Source: JBGTFE01 sp036403235 (lineage in GTDB: Bacteria > Acidobacteriota > Blastocatellia > Pyrinomonadales > Pyrinomonadaceae). From it: a DNA stretch of 64,000 nt. Both the position numbers and the translations under genes were made by a program. The notes beneath the pieces are model-generated. The model did no database searches, was not told where the DNA came from, and saw only the letters and a list, made by a program, of their open reading frames with translations. The stretch covers positions 1 through 64,000 of the forward strand of contig DASWRI010000042.1 in NCBI GenBank assembly GCA_036403235.1, in the 5' to 3' direction. Shown piece by piece: positions 31,967 through 40,545 of this stretch (its first letter is position 1; the number at the start of each line of letters is the position of its first letter).

Positions 31967-32803
31967 TTATCTTACATTAGTTTCGTAAAACTTCAGTAAT
32001 GTTTCAACAAAGTCTCTGGCTTCACCTCTTTTACTTTTGGCGATTATGGCATGATTTGCCATTTTATTCAAGACTTGCAAAGAAAATTGTGGATTATATC
32101 TTATCGGAATCGTATGCGCGAGAATCTCCATAATCCCCTGTCCCGCGCTGATTATCCGGGGCTTCCATTCGGCCCCCGCTTCATATTCGGTTATCAAAAC
32201 CATTCCGACCGGTATCGGCTCCGCCCCGATTTTTCCGCCAATTGATTGAGCCTCGGTTTCAACCTGTTTGTATTTATCGACGAAGCCGCGTAAAGAAAGT
32301 GTCTTCGGAAACGGATAAACCAAACCTTCTTCATTCAATACAGCATATTCGTCCGAATAATACAAAGCGCCGCGTTTGATTAATTCCGCGACCAGAGTCG
32401 TTTTCCCCTGAAAACTTTTGCCCGGAATAACGATTGCCTTTCCGTTCCAGCCAACCACGCCGGCGTGCAGAAACACTCTTGAGTCGGCATATTCAGCGAT
32501 TGTCAAACGCAGTTTGCTCGTTGAAAAATTGAAGAAATTTTCTTCCGATTCGCCGAATGTAATTTTTTCGCCGTCCTTATAAAGCTCGTAAAGACCGTCG
32601 CTTTTCACGTTCAGAAGAAAATCGTGTTCGGCTTCCAGTGAGTCGTCGATAACAAAGGAGGCCGGAACGATTTTCCGAAGGTGTTTCTCCATTTTTTTCA
32701 AAAAACTTTTGTTATTTGATTTTATACCGATTTTAACACCGTATGACTCGAACTTAAATTGGTATTCTTCTTTCAAATAATCAGAAACTTTCCTTTTACT
32801 CAT
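31967..32803 (-). CDS. HprK-like serine kinase (HPr-kinase-related)
   Basis: About 278 residues. The C-terminal half has the HPr-kinase P-loop fold: VFLHAGVVGWNGKAIVIPG, then GKSFQGKTTLVAELIKRGA as Walker A, then YYSDEYAVLNEEG as Walker B-like acidic motif. The N-terminal part is not a normal HprK domain. Related proteins occur in lasso-peptide clusters, where one phosphorylates the precursor, and in HPr-rel-A sets with PqqD. Start chosen at ATG 32803. An ATG at 32836 is in frame but overlaps a TATAAT box (32835-32840) that may be the promoter -10. It lies 56 bases after the WecA-like gene. The target is unknown; the adjacent PqqD tail has Ser/Thr residues. Confidence 0.78.
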   Translation of the reverse strand: MSKRKVSDYLKEEYQFKFESYGVKIGIKSNNKSFLKKMEKHLRKIVPASFVIDDSLEAEHDFLLNVKSDGLYELYKDGEKITFGESEENFFNFSTSKLRLTIAEYADSRVFLHAGVVGWNGKAIVIPGKSFQGKTTLVAELIKRGALYYSDEYAVLNEEGLVYPFPKTLSLRGFVDKYKQVETEAQSIGGKIGAEPIPVGMVLITEYEAGAEWKPRIISAGQGIMEILAHTIPIRYNPQFSLQVLNKMANHAIIAKSKRGEARDFVETLLKFYETNVR

Positions 32804-32859
32804 CCGTGAAAACTGCAATATTCTGCTTAAACACATTATAAACTATCATTTTGAGATAT

Positions 32860-33882
32860 TCAGGTCAATGTTTTTTTGCTGTAACTGTAAATTAATAGAC
32901 AAATTAAATGCAAAGCTATTATTAAAAATACGAAATCCGTGTAAAATCCTCTCTTCTCAATCCAAAAAATTAAAAGAAGCAGAAAAAATATCGAAAAAAT
33001 GCCGTACAGAGCGGTTACGAATTTATGAGAAAACCCCGCAATTATAAGCCTCTGATAGATATGTTCGCGATGCGCCTGCCAAATTTTTTCACGTTTTAGA
33101 AGCCTTTTAAACAGCGTAAAGAGGCTGTCGAAGACAAACAATAAAACCGCGGAGACGGCAATAACCGGCAGCAGAAACTCCTTTGCATTGCCTTCTTTGA
33201 GCGCCAACAGAGGGAGAACCGCAAACGTGTAGCCGAGAAAAGCGCTGCCGACGTCGCCCATAAAAATCTTTGCGGGCGACCAGTTGTGTATTAAAAACCC
33301 GAGGCTCGAAAACGCTAAAACTCCACCGTAGAAGCCCGTGTGCTCGCTTCCGAGCAGCATGCCCACGATGAGCCAGCCGATGCCGGCCGTCAGCGCCTGC
33401 GTCCCGGCGATGCCGTCTATTCCGTCCATAAAATTGTATGCGTTTATCATCCATACAATCCAGAAAAACGTTATTATGAGCCCGATTTGGCCGAGATAGA
33501 ATGCTCCGTAAAAAGGAATATACACCGTCTCCCAAAAGCCTAAGCTCCAGACGACGAGAGCCGCCGCCAGACTGTGACATAAAAATCTCCAGACGACCGG
33601 GACGGAAAACAAATCGTCGAGCCAGCTTATCAAAACCAATATCAAAGCGCCCGCAAAATACGACCAGTAAAGATCGATTTGAAAAACAAGACAGTAGATT
33701 AAAAATATCGAGAGACAGACGACGTCGATTATCAGACCGCCGCCGCGCGGCGTCGGCTCCGTGTGCGAGCTTCTTTCATTCGGTATATCGAAAATATTTC
33801 GCTTCAAACTCCAACGACGAAATATCTCGACACCGACATAAGTCAGAAAAAAAGCCGCAATATAGGAAATAATTTTTGTCAT
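32860..33882 (-). CDS. Polyprenyl-phosphate sugar-phosphate transferase (WecA/WbpL family)
   Basis: Integral membrane enzyme of 340 residues with about ten helices. It starts the repeat unit by moving an N-acetylhexosamine 1-phosphate onto undecaprenyl phosphate. Motifs: RSSHTEPTPRGGG, SWLDDLFSVP (the acidic LDDL site), NAYNFMDGIDGIAG, IFMGDVGSAFLGY and the C-terminal HREHIYQRL histidine loop. These follow the WbpL/WecA order closely. Its ATG overlaps the epimerase stop (ATGA). As the only initiating transferase in the locus it fixes the first sugar as a UDP-HexNAc product, perhaps the 6-deoxy sugar made by the neighbouring enzymes. Confidence 0.92.
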   Translation of the reverse strand: MTKIISYIAAFFLTYVGVEIFRRWSLKRNIFDIPNERSSHTEPTPRGGGLIIDVVCLSIFLIYCLVFQIDLYWSYFAGALILVLISWLDDLFSVPVVWRFLCHSLAAALVVWSLGFWETVYIPFYGAFYLGQIGLIITFFWIVWMINAYNFMDGIDGIAGTQALTAGIGWLIVGMLLGSEHTGFYGGVLAFSSLGFLIHNWSPAKIFMGDVGSAFLGYTFAVLPLLALKEGNAKEFLLPVIAVSAVLLFVFDSLFTLFKRLLKREKIWQAHREHIYQRLIIAGFSHKFVTALYGIFSIFFLLLLIFWIEKRGFYTDFVFLIIALHLICLLIYSYSKKTLT

Positions 33883-34859
33883 CTTTGACTTTTATAACTT
33901 TCTACCTGTCTCTGAATTGCTTCGGCGACGGGCGTCTCTGCGCGAAACCTATATTTAAGAGCTATTTTCTCGCCCGAAAATACATCTTCGGAAAGCCATT
34001 TTTCAACTGTCTCGGATAATTTTATGATTCTTTTTAGGCGGAAAAGTTTCTCATTTGCGGCGAAAGCAATTTTTAGAAGTTTTTCCGGCACATAAATTCC
34101 GGGAATTTTTTTATCCAGATGCCTTTCAATTTCAGATACGATTGCCTTCATCGAAACGGGCCCGGCCGTAACATTAAAAACTTCCCTCTCCGACGATTTT
34201 TTATCTAAAACGCTCTGACAGGCTTTCGCGACGTCAGTTTTATATATCAGACTTTTATAATTTTCGCCCTTTCCGAGCCATACGAATCTTTTTTTGTCAA
34301 TCGCTTTTATCAAACGCGATGTATTGCCCGGGTCGTCTTCGCCGATGACGGTCGCCAGCCGCAAAATCGTCAGGGGTAGCTTGTGCTCCTCGCAAATCTT
34401 TGTCGCTGCCAGCTCTGCTTCAAGCTTGCTTTGAGCGTACAAGCTTTCGGGTTCGCACCCGGAATCTTCATCGACCACGGCTCTGCCCTTCTGTTTTCCG
34501 GCTCGCCCGTAAACCGCCACCGAGCTGATTAAAATCATGTGCTTCGCCGACAGCTTTGCCGCCAGCAGCGCGACGTTTTTTGTTCCTTCGACATTAACTT
34601 TCCAAAAATCTTCTTTTGAAATTTCGCCGAACTGGTGCGCCAGTCCCGCCGCGTGAACGACGACGTCTATTTTTTTTAATTCTTCCGGCTTTTTCAAGCT
34701 TTCAAAATTAGTTATATCAGCGCGCAGCAAATACTCCGAATTATTCGAGTTTTTCGATTTAAGACTGTTGAGTCGAAAAACTTCGAATTTTTCCTTTTGA
34801 AATTCAGCAACAATTTCGCTTCCGACAAATCCTTCCGCACCCGTCACTAAAATTCTCAT
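33879..34859 (-). CDS. NAD-dependent epimerase/dehydratase (extended SDR)
   Basis: 326 residues. NAD-binding GAEGFVGSEIV at residue 7, SSVAVYGRAG at about 115 and the catalytic YAQSK pair at about 143-147 define an extended SDR. Members next to WecA/WbpL-type transferases (WbpV, WbpK, Gne-like) reduce or epimerise C4 of UDP-HexNAc sugars. That placement suggests it makes the sugar used by the initiating transferase, for example UDP-FucNAc or UDP-GalNAc. The exact reaction is not readable. It sits 39 bases after the WbuB-like gene and is coupled to the transferase gene. Confidence 0.85.
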   Translation of the reverse strand: MRILVTGAEGFVGSEIVAEFQKEKFEVFRLNSLKSKNSNNSEYLLRADITNFESLKKPEELKKIDVVVHAAGLAHQFGEISKEDFWKVNVEGTKNVALLAAKLSAKHMILISSVAVYGRAGKQKGRAVVDEDSGCEPESLYAQSKLEAELAATKICEEHKLPLTILRLATVIGEDDPGNTSRLIKAIDKKRFVWLGKGENYKSLIYKTDVAKACQSVLDKKSSEREVFNVTAGPVSMKAIVSEIERHLDKKIPGIYVPEKLLKIAFAANEKLFRLKRIIKLSETVEKWLSEDVFSGEKIALKYRFRAETPVAEAIQRQVESYKSQR

Positions 34860-34898
34860 AAAATCAATCCGGAAATAAAAACGTTATCGGACGCAAAG

Positions 34899-36188
34899 CT
34901 ATTTCAAAGCCTTTTTATAAAGCGAAACCGCCGTTTCCGACGAATATTTGGCAAGCGCCGCCGCGCGCGCCGATTTCTGCATTTCGGGAATTTTCTCTCT
35001 CTCCTGGTAAATTTTATAAAAAGTCTGCAAAAGCTTCTCCGGTTCGTTCGGCGGAACAATCCAGCCGGCGCAATCCTCTGTGACGACTATCGCCGCTTCC
35101 GAGCCTTCTTCGGCGAGCGCCAGAATCGGCTTGCCGACGGCTAAAATGTTATAAGTCCGGCTCGGCATCGAGACGCCCCACATTTTTTTGACGAGCGAGA
35201 CAATCGCGACGTCGCACGCATTCAGAAAAATATTTTGTTCGCTTCGAGGTCTCGGCGCAAGCATCGTGACGTTGGTTAGATTTTTTTCTTCAACTTCGTT
35301 TTCGAGCCATTTTCTTTTGACGCCCGCGCCGAGAAATATAAAATGAAATCTTTCGTCCGATTTTAATTTTTCGGCGCACCAGGCGATGCTTTCCAAATCG
35401 TTCGGATGGCCCAAATTGCCCGCGTATAAAAAGACAAACTTTTCTTCTAAACCGAGTGCGTGCAGCAATTCGTTTTCCGAGCGCGGCGCCGGGCCGACCT
35501 GTTCGAGCTCCGCCCAGTTCGGGATATATTCAATCGGAATATCGAGCCCGTATGTTTTTTTCTCGACCAGCTTCCGCATATCGCGACCGACGACGATGAT
35601 TTTGCTCGCGTATTTGTAAAGCCAACGGTTAAAAAAATCTATAGTTTTTACCAAAAAGGAATTTTCCTGCGTTTTGCCGACGGCGACTAAAATTTCCGGA
35701 TAATTGTCGTGAATTAATAAAACATAGCTTCCGCCGCGCAGAAGCGATGCGAGAGCCGTTATAAACGGCAGGCTCGGCGGCGTCGTGACAACCATAATTT
35801 TGTCGCCTTTCCGAAAATTAAAGAGAGATTTCCAAAAAACCGAAAAACTCAATGAGAGCATATTGATTAAACGAAAAAGAATGACGTTTTTGTCGAGCGT
35901 CGTTCCAAAAGCGCGGAAAATCTCCACCCGTTCGTGGACTTCCCTTTTTGGCGCGCGGATGCCGCGTCCCGAGTAATTTGGCTGACCGCATAAAACTTTG
36001 ACGTTAAAGTCTCCGGCCAAACCTTCGGCGGCTCGTGTCAGATAATAGCCGGTCGAAGTTTCCTCGGGATAATAAAGCTCCGTGACAATCCAGAGCGTCT
36101 GTTTTGAAATCTGTTTTTTCTCGTTCGCCGCTTCAGCTGTAGATTCAAAACTTTTATCCGCGGATTTGAAGAGTTGCTCACTGTTCAC
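34899..36188 (-). CDS. Glycosyltransferase family 4, WbuB-like
   Basis: 429 residues. A GT-B enzyme with LWIVTELYYPEETSTG at the start (after a 30-residue unconserved lead), VLCGQPNYSGRG, VTTPPSLPF and the C-terminal donor site FLYAGNLGHPND plus SLVKKMWGVSMPSRTYNIL. These match the WbuB group, which transfers 2-acetamido-2,6-dideoxy-L-hexoses (L-FucNAc) in O-antigen synthesis. The gene follows the wecB-like and 4,6-dehydratase genes that would make such a donor. The start is GTG 36188. Cytoplasmic, membrane-associated. Confidence 0.88.
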   Translation of the reverse strand: MNSEQLFKSADKSFESTAEAANEKKQISKQTLWIVTELYYPEETSTGYYLTRAAEGLAGDFNVKVLCGQPNYSGRGIRAPKREVHERVEIFRAFGTTLDKNVILFRLINMLSLSFSVFWKSLFNFRKGDKIMVVTTPPSLPFITALASLLRGGSYVLLIHDNYPEILVAVGKTQENSFLVKTIDFFNRWLYKYASKIIVVGRDMRKLVEKKTYGLDIPIEYIPNWAELEQVGPAPRSENELLHALGLEEKFVFLYAGNLGHPNDLESIAWCAEKLKSDERFHFIFLGAGVKRKWLENEVEEKNLTNVTMLAPRPRSEQNIFLNACDVAIVSLVKKMWGVSMPSRTYNILAVGKPILALAEEGSEAAIVVTEDCAGWIVPPNEPEKLLQTFYKIYQEREKIPEMQKSARAAALAKYSSETAVSLYKKALK

Positions 36189-36203
36189 TTTTTTGGCGCT
36201 CGC

Positions 36204-37304
36204 TTATGAAATGTGTTTTTTGACGCTCGAATATCCGAGAATGATTTTGCTGACGATTTGCGAAACGTTCTGCGAAAGATATTCTTTCGGCGCGTTCCAG
36301 GTCGCCGGCTGTGCGAGCGCGAGCTCGGTCGCTCGCAAAATCGATTCGGTTTCCGCGCCGCTCAAAATATTGCTTCCGCATTCGATGGTTTCAGGCCGCT
36401 CGGTGACATCGCGCAAAGTTACGTTCGGAATATTAAAAATCGCGCATTCTTCCTGAACCGTTCCGCTGTCGGTTAAAACGGCCAGCGCATTTTTTTCGAG
36501 CTTTACAAAATCGAAAAACCCGAGCGGCTCGAGCAGTTTTATTTTATCGTTTGCGATTTCGACGCTGAATTTTTCCAGTTTTTCGGCTGTCCGCGGATGA
36601 ACGCTGACCAGCATCTTTTTGTCGAACTTTTCGACAATTCGCGAAAAACCCCGAAAAATACTTTTCAGACGCTCTTCTAAATCGACATTTTCGGCGCGAT
36701 GAAGCGTAACCAGAAAATATTCGAAAGGCATTACGCCGAATTTTTCCAGCGAATCGCTGCTTTCGATTTTCGGTTCGAAAGCGTCCAGCACTTCCTTGAT
36801 AGGATTTCCAGTTACGTATATTCTTTCGCGCTCGATTCCTTCATTGACCAGATTTTCCTTGCTTCTTTCCGTATAGGGCAGCAGATACGTGCTCGAATGG
36901 TCGATGATTCGGCGGTTAACTTCTTCGGGAACGCGATTGTCGTAGCATCGATTTCCGGCCTCCATGTGGTACACCGGAATTCCCCTGCGCGCGGCGATTA
37001 TCGCCGAAAGTGCGCTGTTCGTATCGCCTAGAATCAAAATCCGGTCGGGCTTGTACTGCTCCAGAACTTCGTCGGTTTTTGATAAAATCTGCCCGACCTG
37101 GTCGCCGAAGCTTTTCGCGACAATCCCGAAGTGTACATCGGGCGTGCGCACTTCCAAATCTTTTATAAAAATATCGCTAAGGCTCTCGTGATAATTTTGC
37201 CCGGTGTGAACAGTGACATGTTCGGCGTGCTGGTCGAGTATCTTCATCACCAGGCTCAACCTTATAATCTCCGGTCGCGTTCCGAAAACGGTCATTATTT
37301 TCAT
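36204..37304 (-). CDS. UDP-N-acetylglucosamine 2-epimerase, non-hydrolysing (WecB/FnlC-like)
   Basis: 366 residues. MTVFGTRPEIIRLSLVM, HTGQNYHESLSD, GDTNSALSAI, MEAGNRCYDNRVPEEVNRRIIDH and SVHPRTAEKL are the family motifs, and the active-site acidic and His residues lie within them. In the L-FucNAc/L-QuiNAc routes this class (WbjD, FnlC, WbvD) performs the last C2 epimerisation on the 6-deoxy sugar. A plain WecB role (ManNAc) is the alternative. The run of 4,6-dehydratase, reductase and this gene favours the former. It lies 15 bases before the WbuB-like glycosyltransferase. Confidence 0.9.
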   Translation of the reverse strand: MKIMTVFGTRPEIIRLSLVMKILDQHAEHVTVHTGQNYHESLSDIFIKDLEVRTPDVHFGIVAKSFGDQVGQILSKTDEVLEQYKPDRILILGDTNSALSAIIAARRGIPVYHMEAGNRCYDNRVPEEVNRRIIDHSSTYLLPYTERSKENLVNEGIERERIYVTGNPIKEVLDAFEPKIESSDSLEKFGVMPFEYFLVTLHRAENVDLEERLKSIFRGFSRIVEKFDKKMLVSVHPRTAEKLEKFSVEIANDKIKLLEPLGFFDFVKLEKNALAVLTDSGTVQEECAIFNIPNVTLRDVTERPETIECGSNILSGAETESILRATELALAQPATWNAPKEYLSQNVSQIVSKIILGYSSVKKHIS

Positions 37305-37323
37305 ATATTTTTTCTAAAAAACT

Positions 37324-38376
37324 TTAATTTCCGGCAGTGATAAATCTTGAAATCTCCTCGCTCGCCGCGCCCAGAAGAACTTTTAGCTCCTCTACGGAGA
37401 TATTATTATCCTTTGAAGAATACTCGCCTTCGAGCGCGGGCGTGAATTCTTCCAACTCACGCAGCTCGGGCAAAACCGGCATGATAACGTAATAGCCGTC
37501 GCGCTCGACGGTTCGGAAACATTCTTCTTCGGAAACCATTATCTCGTGAACTTTTTCGCCCGGCCTGATTCCCGTATAAACAATCTGCAAATCCTTTTCA
37601 CCCATCAAAGATTTTGCCACATCTGTAATTTTCGCCGCCGGAACTTTGGGTATAAAGGTCTCGCCGCGCTTGCCTTTCGAAATCGCCGCAAAAACCGTAT
37701 CCACCGCTCTGTCAAGACTTAAAAGAAATCTCGTCATTTCGGGTAAAGTTATCGTTATCGGTTTATTCTGTCGAATCTGCTCGACAAAAAGCGGAACGAT
37801 CGAGCCGCGCGATGCAATCACATTTCCGTATCTGACGCACGTAAGGCTCGTCTTCGGGCAATCGCGATTGGCTTCAATCAAAACTCTCTCCTGGAGAGCT
37901 TTGGTCATGCCCATAACGTTAATCGGTTTGCAGGCTTTATCGGTCGAAATGCCGACGACATTTTCCACCGGCAGATTGTTTTCACGAATCGCTCTGGCGA
38001 CGTTCTGCGCGCCGAAGATGTTTGTCAAAACCGCTTCGAAAGGAAAATACTCGCACGAAGGAACTTGTTTTAACGCCGCGGCATGAAAGACGACGTCCAC
38101 TTCCCGCATCGCCGCCAGAAGCGCCGAGTAATCTCTGACATCGCCGATTCTGAAATTAAGCAAATCCTGCGAATTTTGATAAATCACGTCGTCCGTCGCC
38201 GCCTTTCGATGCAGATAGTCGAGCCGCATATAATGCTGTTTGGCCTCGTCGCGCGAAAAAACCGTTATCTGAGCAGGCTTGCCCATTTCTCCCGTCAAAA
38301 TACGACGCACGAGCGTCTGCCCGAGCGAGCCCGTTCCGCCGGTGACAAGAATTCTTTTTCCGTCTAATTTACTCAT
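37324..38376 (-). CDS. UDP-GlcNAc 4,6-dehydratase/5-epimerase (CapE/WbjB/FnlA type)
   Basis: About 350 residues. NAD-binding GGTGSLGQTLVRRIL starts the SDR fold. AALKQVPSCEYFP, GISTDKACKPINVMGMTKALQE and RYGNVIASRGSIVPLF are diagnostic of inverting 4,6-dehydratases. The family methionine-for-tyrosine change in the MGMTK motif is present (MTK instead of YxxxK). It turns UDP-GlcNAc into UDP-2-acetamido-2,6-dideoxy-L-arabino-hexos-4-ulose. I chose ATG 38376, which overlaps the upstream TGA (ATGA); ATG 38385 is possible. First committed step of the L-6-deoxy-HexNAc pathway in this locus. Confidence 0.9.
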   Translation of the reverse strand: MSKLDGKRILVTGGTGSLGQTLVRRILTGEMGKPAQITVFSRDEAKQHYMRLDYLHRKAATDDVIYQNSQDLLNFRIGDVRDYSALLAAMREVDVVFHAAALKQVPSCEYFPFEAVLTNIFGAQNVARAIRENNLPVENVVGISTDKACKPINVMGMTKALQERVLIEANRDCPKTSLTCVRYGNVIASRGSIVPLFVEQIRQNKPITITLPEMTRFLLSLDRAVDTVFAAISKGKRGETFIPKVPAAKITDVAKSLMGEKDLQIVYTGIRPGEKVHEIMVSEEECFRTVERDGYYVIMPVLPELRELEEFTPALEGEYSSKDNNISVEELKVLLGAASEEISRFITAGN

Positions 38377-39251
38377 TTTCTCCATTTATCATACGGCGTC
38401 GAATCGCGCGCCATAATATCTATCATCTCTTTCCAGCTTTGCGGCTTAAATCCGGTCGATTCCCGGAATTTTGTTGAATCAAGACTTCTGTCGATTTTAA
38501 ACTCTTCTGACGGCTCGATTTCAATTTCTATCCGATATGCTTTTTTTATCAGTTCAAGCAAATCGAATTTGTTTATCGGCTCGCTCGATATGTGATATAA
38601 ACCGTTCAAATTTTGATGTTTTATTATCAAATCCTCTAAAATTTCCGCCAGAACTATTGTCGGAAATCCTGAAAACACAGCTTTTTTAAAGCCTTTTATT
38701 TTCTTACCGGCATTGCTTAAAAACCATTCGACGAGACTATGACTGGTACTGATTTCTCTGCCGACAATCGATGTCCTGACGGTCAGACAATTTTTATCCG
38801 TAACTTCCCCGAGGTTTTTACTTTTGCCGTATAAATCAAACGCATCGGGTACATCCAGTTCATTATAATTCCCCTTTTCTCCGCTAAAAACACAGTCTGT
38901 GCTGATGCAAATCAGGCGGGCATCAAATTCCGCCGCCAACTCGGACAATCTATGCGGAAAAATCGAATTAATCGTTAAAGTTTTAATTATATTTTTGGCT
39001 GTCGGAAGCTGTTTGATTATGCCAATCGCATTGACAATCACGTTTGGCTTTATATCTTTAATTATTTCGCTGATTTTTTCGAAGTCTTCCGCTTCGATTT
39101 TTTCAAATATTCGCTCTTTTTCAAAAATCCCCAGCCGTTCATAGTCGGAAAAATCACCTCTAAGCGTCGCCCAAAGCTCAAACTTATCCTTCCAGACTTG
39201 AACCAATTTGTGCCCGAGCATTCCACTCCCGCCAAGAACTAAAATTTTCAT
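38373..39251 (-). CDS. RmlD-like SDR reductase (candidate 4-ketoreductase, WbvR-like)
   Basis: 292 residues. GGSGMLGHKLVQ at residue 7, NAIGIIKQL, CISTDCVFSGEKG and YGKSKNLGE place it in the dTDP-4-dehydrorhamnose reductase family. Context, directly upstream of a CapE/WbjB-type dehydratase and a 2-epimerase, suggests reduction of the UDP-4-keto-6-deoxy-L-HexNAc. WbvR of Vibrio cholerae O37 (UDP-L-QuiNAc route) is an RmlD-like enzyme of this size, whereas WbjC/FnlB (UDP-L-FucNAc) is longer with a cupin domain. L-QuiNAc is therefore slightly favoured. No other rml gene is nearby, so a rhamnose role is less likely. Confidence 0.8.
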   Translation of the reverse strand: MKILVLGGSGMLGHKLVQVWKDKFELWATLRGDFSDYERLGIFEKERIFEKIEAEDFEKISEIIKDIKPNVIVNAIGIIKQLPTAKNIIKTLTINSIFPHRLSELAAEFDARLICISTDCVFSGEKGNYNELDVPDAFDLYGKSKNLGEVTDKNCLTVRTSIVGREISTSHSLVEWFLSNAGKKIKGFKKAVFSGFPTIVLAEILEDLIIKHQNLNGLYHISSEPINKFDLLELIKKAYRIEIEIEPSEEFKIDRSLDSTKFRESTGFKPQSWKEMIDIMARDSTPYDKWRK

Positions 39252-39330
39252 ATCAATAGTATTAAAGTAAATTCTAAAAGTCTGCGCTCAGACAATTAAA
39301 GTTTTAATTTATGCGCAAAACGCTTTATAT

Positions 39331-40533
39331 TCAATACTTGCTTGCTAAACTTAAAGCGAAAGTCGAGCTATCACTTAAAATCTTTAAAGTACTTTCTTCG
39401 ATTTCAGGATTTTGAAGCCAATCGTCAGCGAATTGCCTTGCCGTAATTGAGTAATTTGAATAAGTTGAGGCGTCCATGTTAATGCAATGGTTTATTGTTT
39501 TTATCCATTCTTCCTTATTTTCAAGAGACAAATCCCAGCCGATTTTATCATTCTCCAAATTCAACCATGGAGTTCTATCGCTTATAATTAGAGGACATCC
39601 TGCGGCCAGCGCTTCAAGAAATACATATCCGAAATTTTCTCCGAGTGTCGGCAGAATAAAAAAATGGTATTTAAATAACGTTTCAGCAACTTTCTCGTAG
39701 GAAATCCCTCCTTTTGACTCAACTTTGATATTTGACGGCAGTTTTTCAATTATCGTCTGACATTCCGCCCAGTAAGCTTCATCCTCCAGAGGACCATAAA
39801 CATCTATGGTTAAATTGCCCTCTATTTCCGAAATAAACTCGAGAAGCCATTTGAAGTTTTTCTTTCGCATAAAACGCGAAAGAAAAATCATACGTGCTTC
39901 ACCAATTTTTTTTTTCAATTTTAAGTCCTGCATGTAATTATCAAAAATTGTCCGCGGCGGCAAATCCGGTGCGATATAGATTTCCCCGGTTTTACCTTTT
40001 ATTCTTTCAATTTCCGCTTTTTCGAGTTCATTGGAAGCCTTCCAAATAATGTCTTTGTAAAGCCTTGAGAGTTTTGAAAACCCGATAAAAAGTCTCTTTT
40101 TACCCGCTTTTAACTGCAAAGCGCCATCGGAAAGCTCGCCGCATGGAGCAAGCACAATATTTATTCTGGGAATCAGACGTAATTTACGCAGTTGTAATAC
40201 AAAAATTGTCAGAGTCGCAAAATAACTGTTGACGTATATCGAATCCGGTTTAACCTGTAAAACAAGTTCGCGTAATTTCGAGATTTTAACGTTATCCTTT
40301 GACAAATAAAAGACTTTTGCGCCTCTTAACTCGTTCCATTCATTTATATCTACCGTCTCATATTGTCGTCTGTCCCGAGTTTTATCATGGTCTCTCGTCA
40401 CAATCCGAAAATCGAACTTGTCCTTCAAGCGGTCAACCATATTGACGATTGCTCTCATTCCTCCACCGCTTTTATAGCCCGGAAGATAATAATCGCATAA
40501 AACAAGTATGATAGGTTTACGGTTTTGTTCCAT
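39331..40533 (-). CDS. Glycosyltransferase family 4
   Basis: 400 residues, GT-B fold. The acceptor half begins LVLCDYYLPGYKSGGGMRAI, with NIVLAPCGELSDGAL near residue 130. The donor half has ARMIFLSRFMRKKNF and the E-x7-E region FFILPTLGENFGYVFLEALAAGCPLI (key residues GENFGYVFLEA). It should add one sugar to the lipid-linked repeat unit at the cytoplasmic face. Donor unknown. The gene is separated by 79 bases from the downstream reductase gene and 12 bases from the upstream glycosyltransferase. The local AT content is slightly higher than in the core housekeeping genes. Confidence 0.9.
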   Translation of the reverse strand: MEQNRKPIILVLCDYYLPGYKSGGGMRAIVNMVDRLKDKFDFRIVTRDHDKTRDRRQYETVDINEWNELRGAKVFYLSKDNVKISKLRELVLQVKPDSIYVNSYFATLTIFVLQLRKLRLIPRINIVLAPCGELSDGALQLKAGKKRLFIGFSKLSRLYKDIIWKASNELEKAEIERIKGKTGEIYIAPDLPPRTIFDNYMQDLKLKKKIGEARMIFLSRFMRKKNFKWLLEFISEIEGNLTIDVYGPLEDEAYWAECQTIIEKLPSNIKVESKGGISYEKVAETLFKYHFFILPTLGENFGYVFLEALAAGCPLIISDRTPWLNLENDKIGWDLSLENKEEWIKTINHCINMDASTYSNYSITARQFADDWLQNPEIEESTLKILSDSSTFALSLASKY

Positions 40534-40545
40534 TAAAAAATTAAA

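Noticed and set aside
30461..32836. A complete lasso-peptide cluster
   Set aside because: The kinase, PqqD-like and nucleotidyltransferase genes are present, but no transglutaminase-like protease or asparagine-synthetase-like cyclase occurs in the window.
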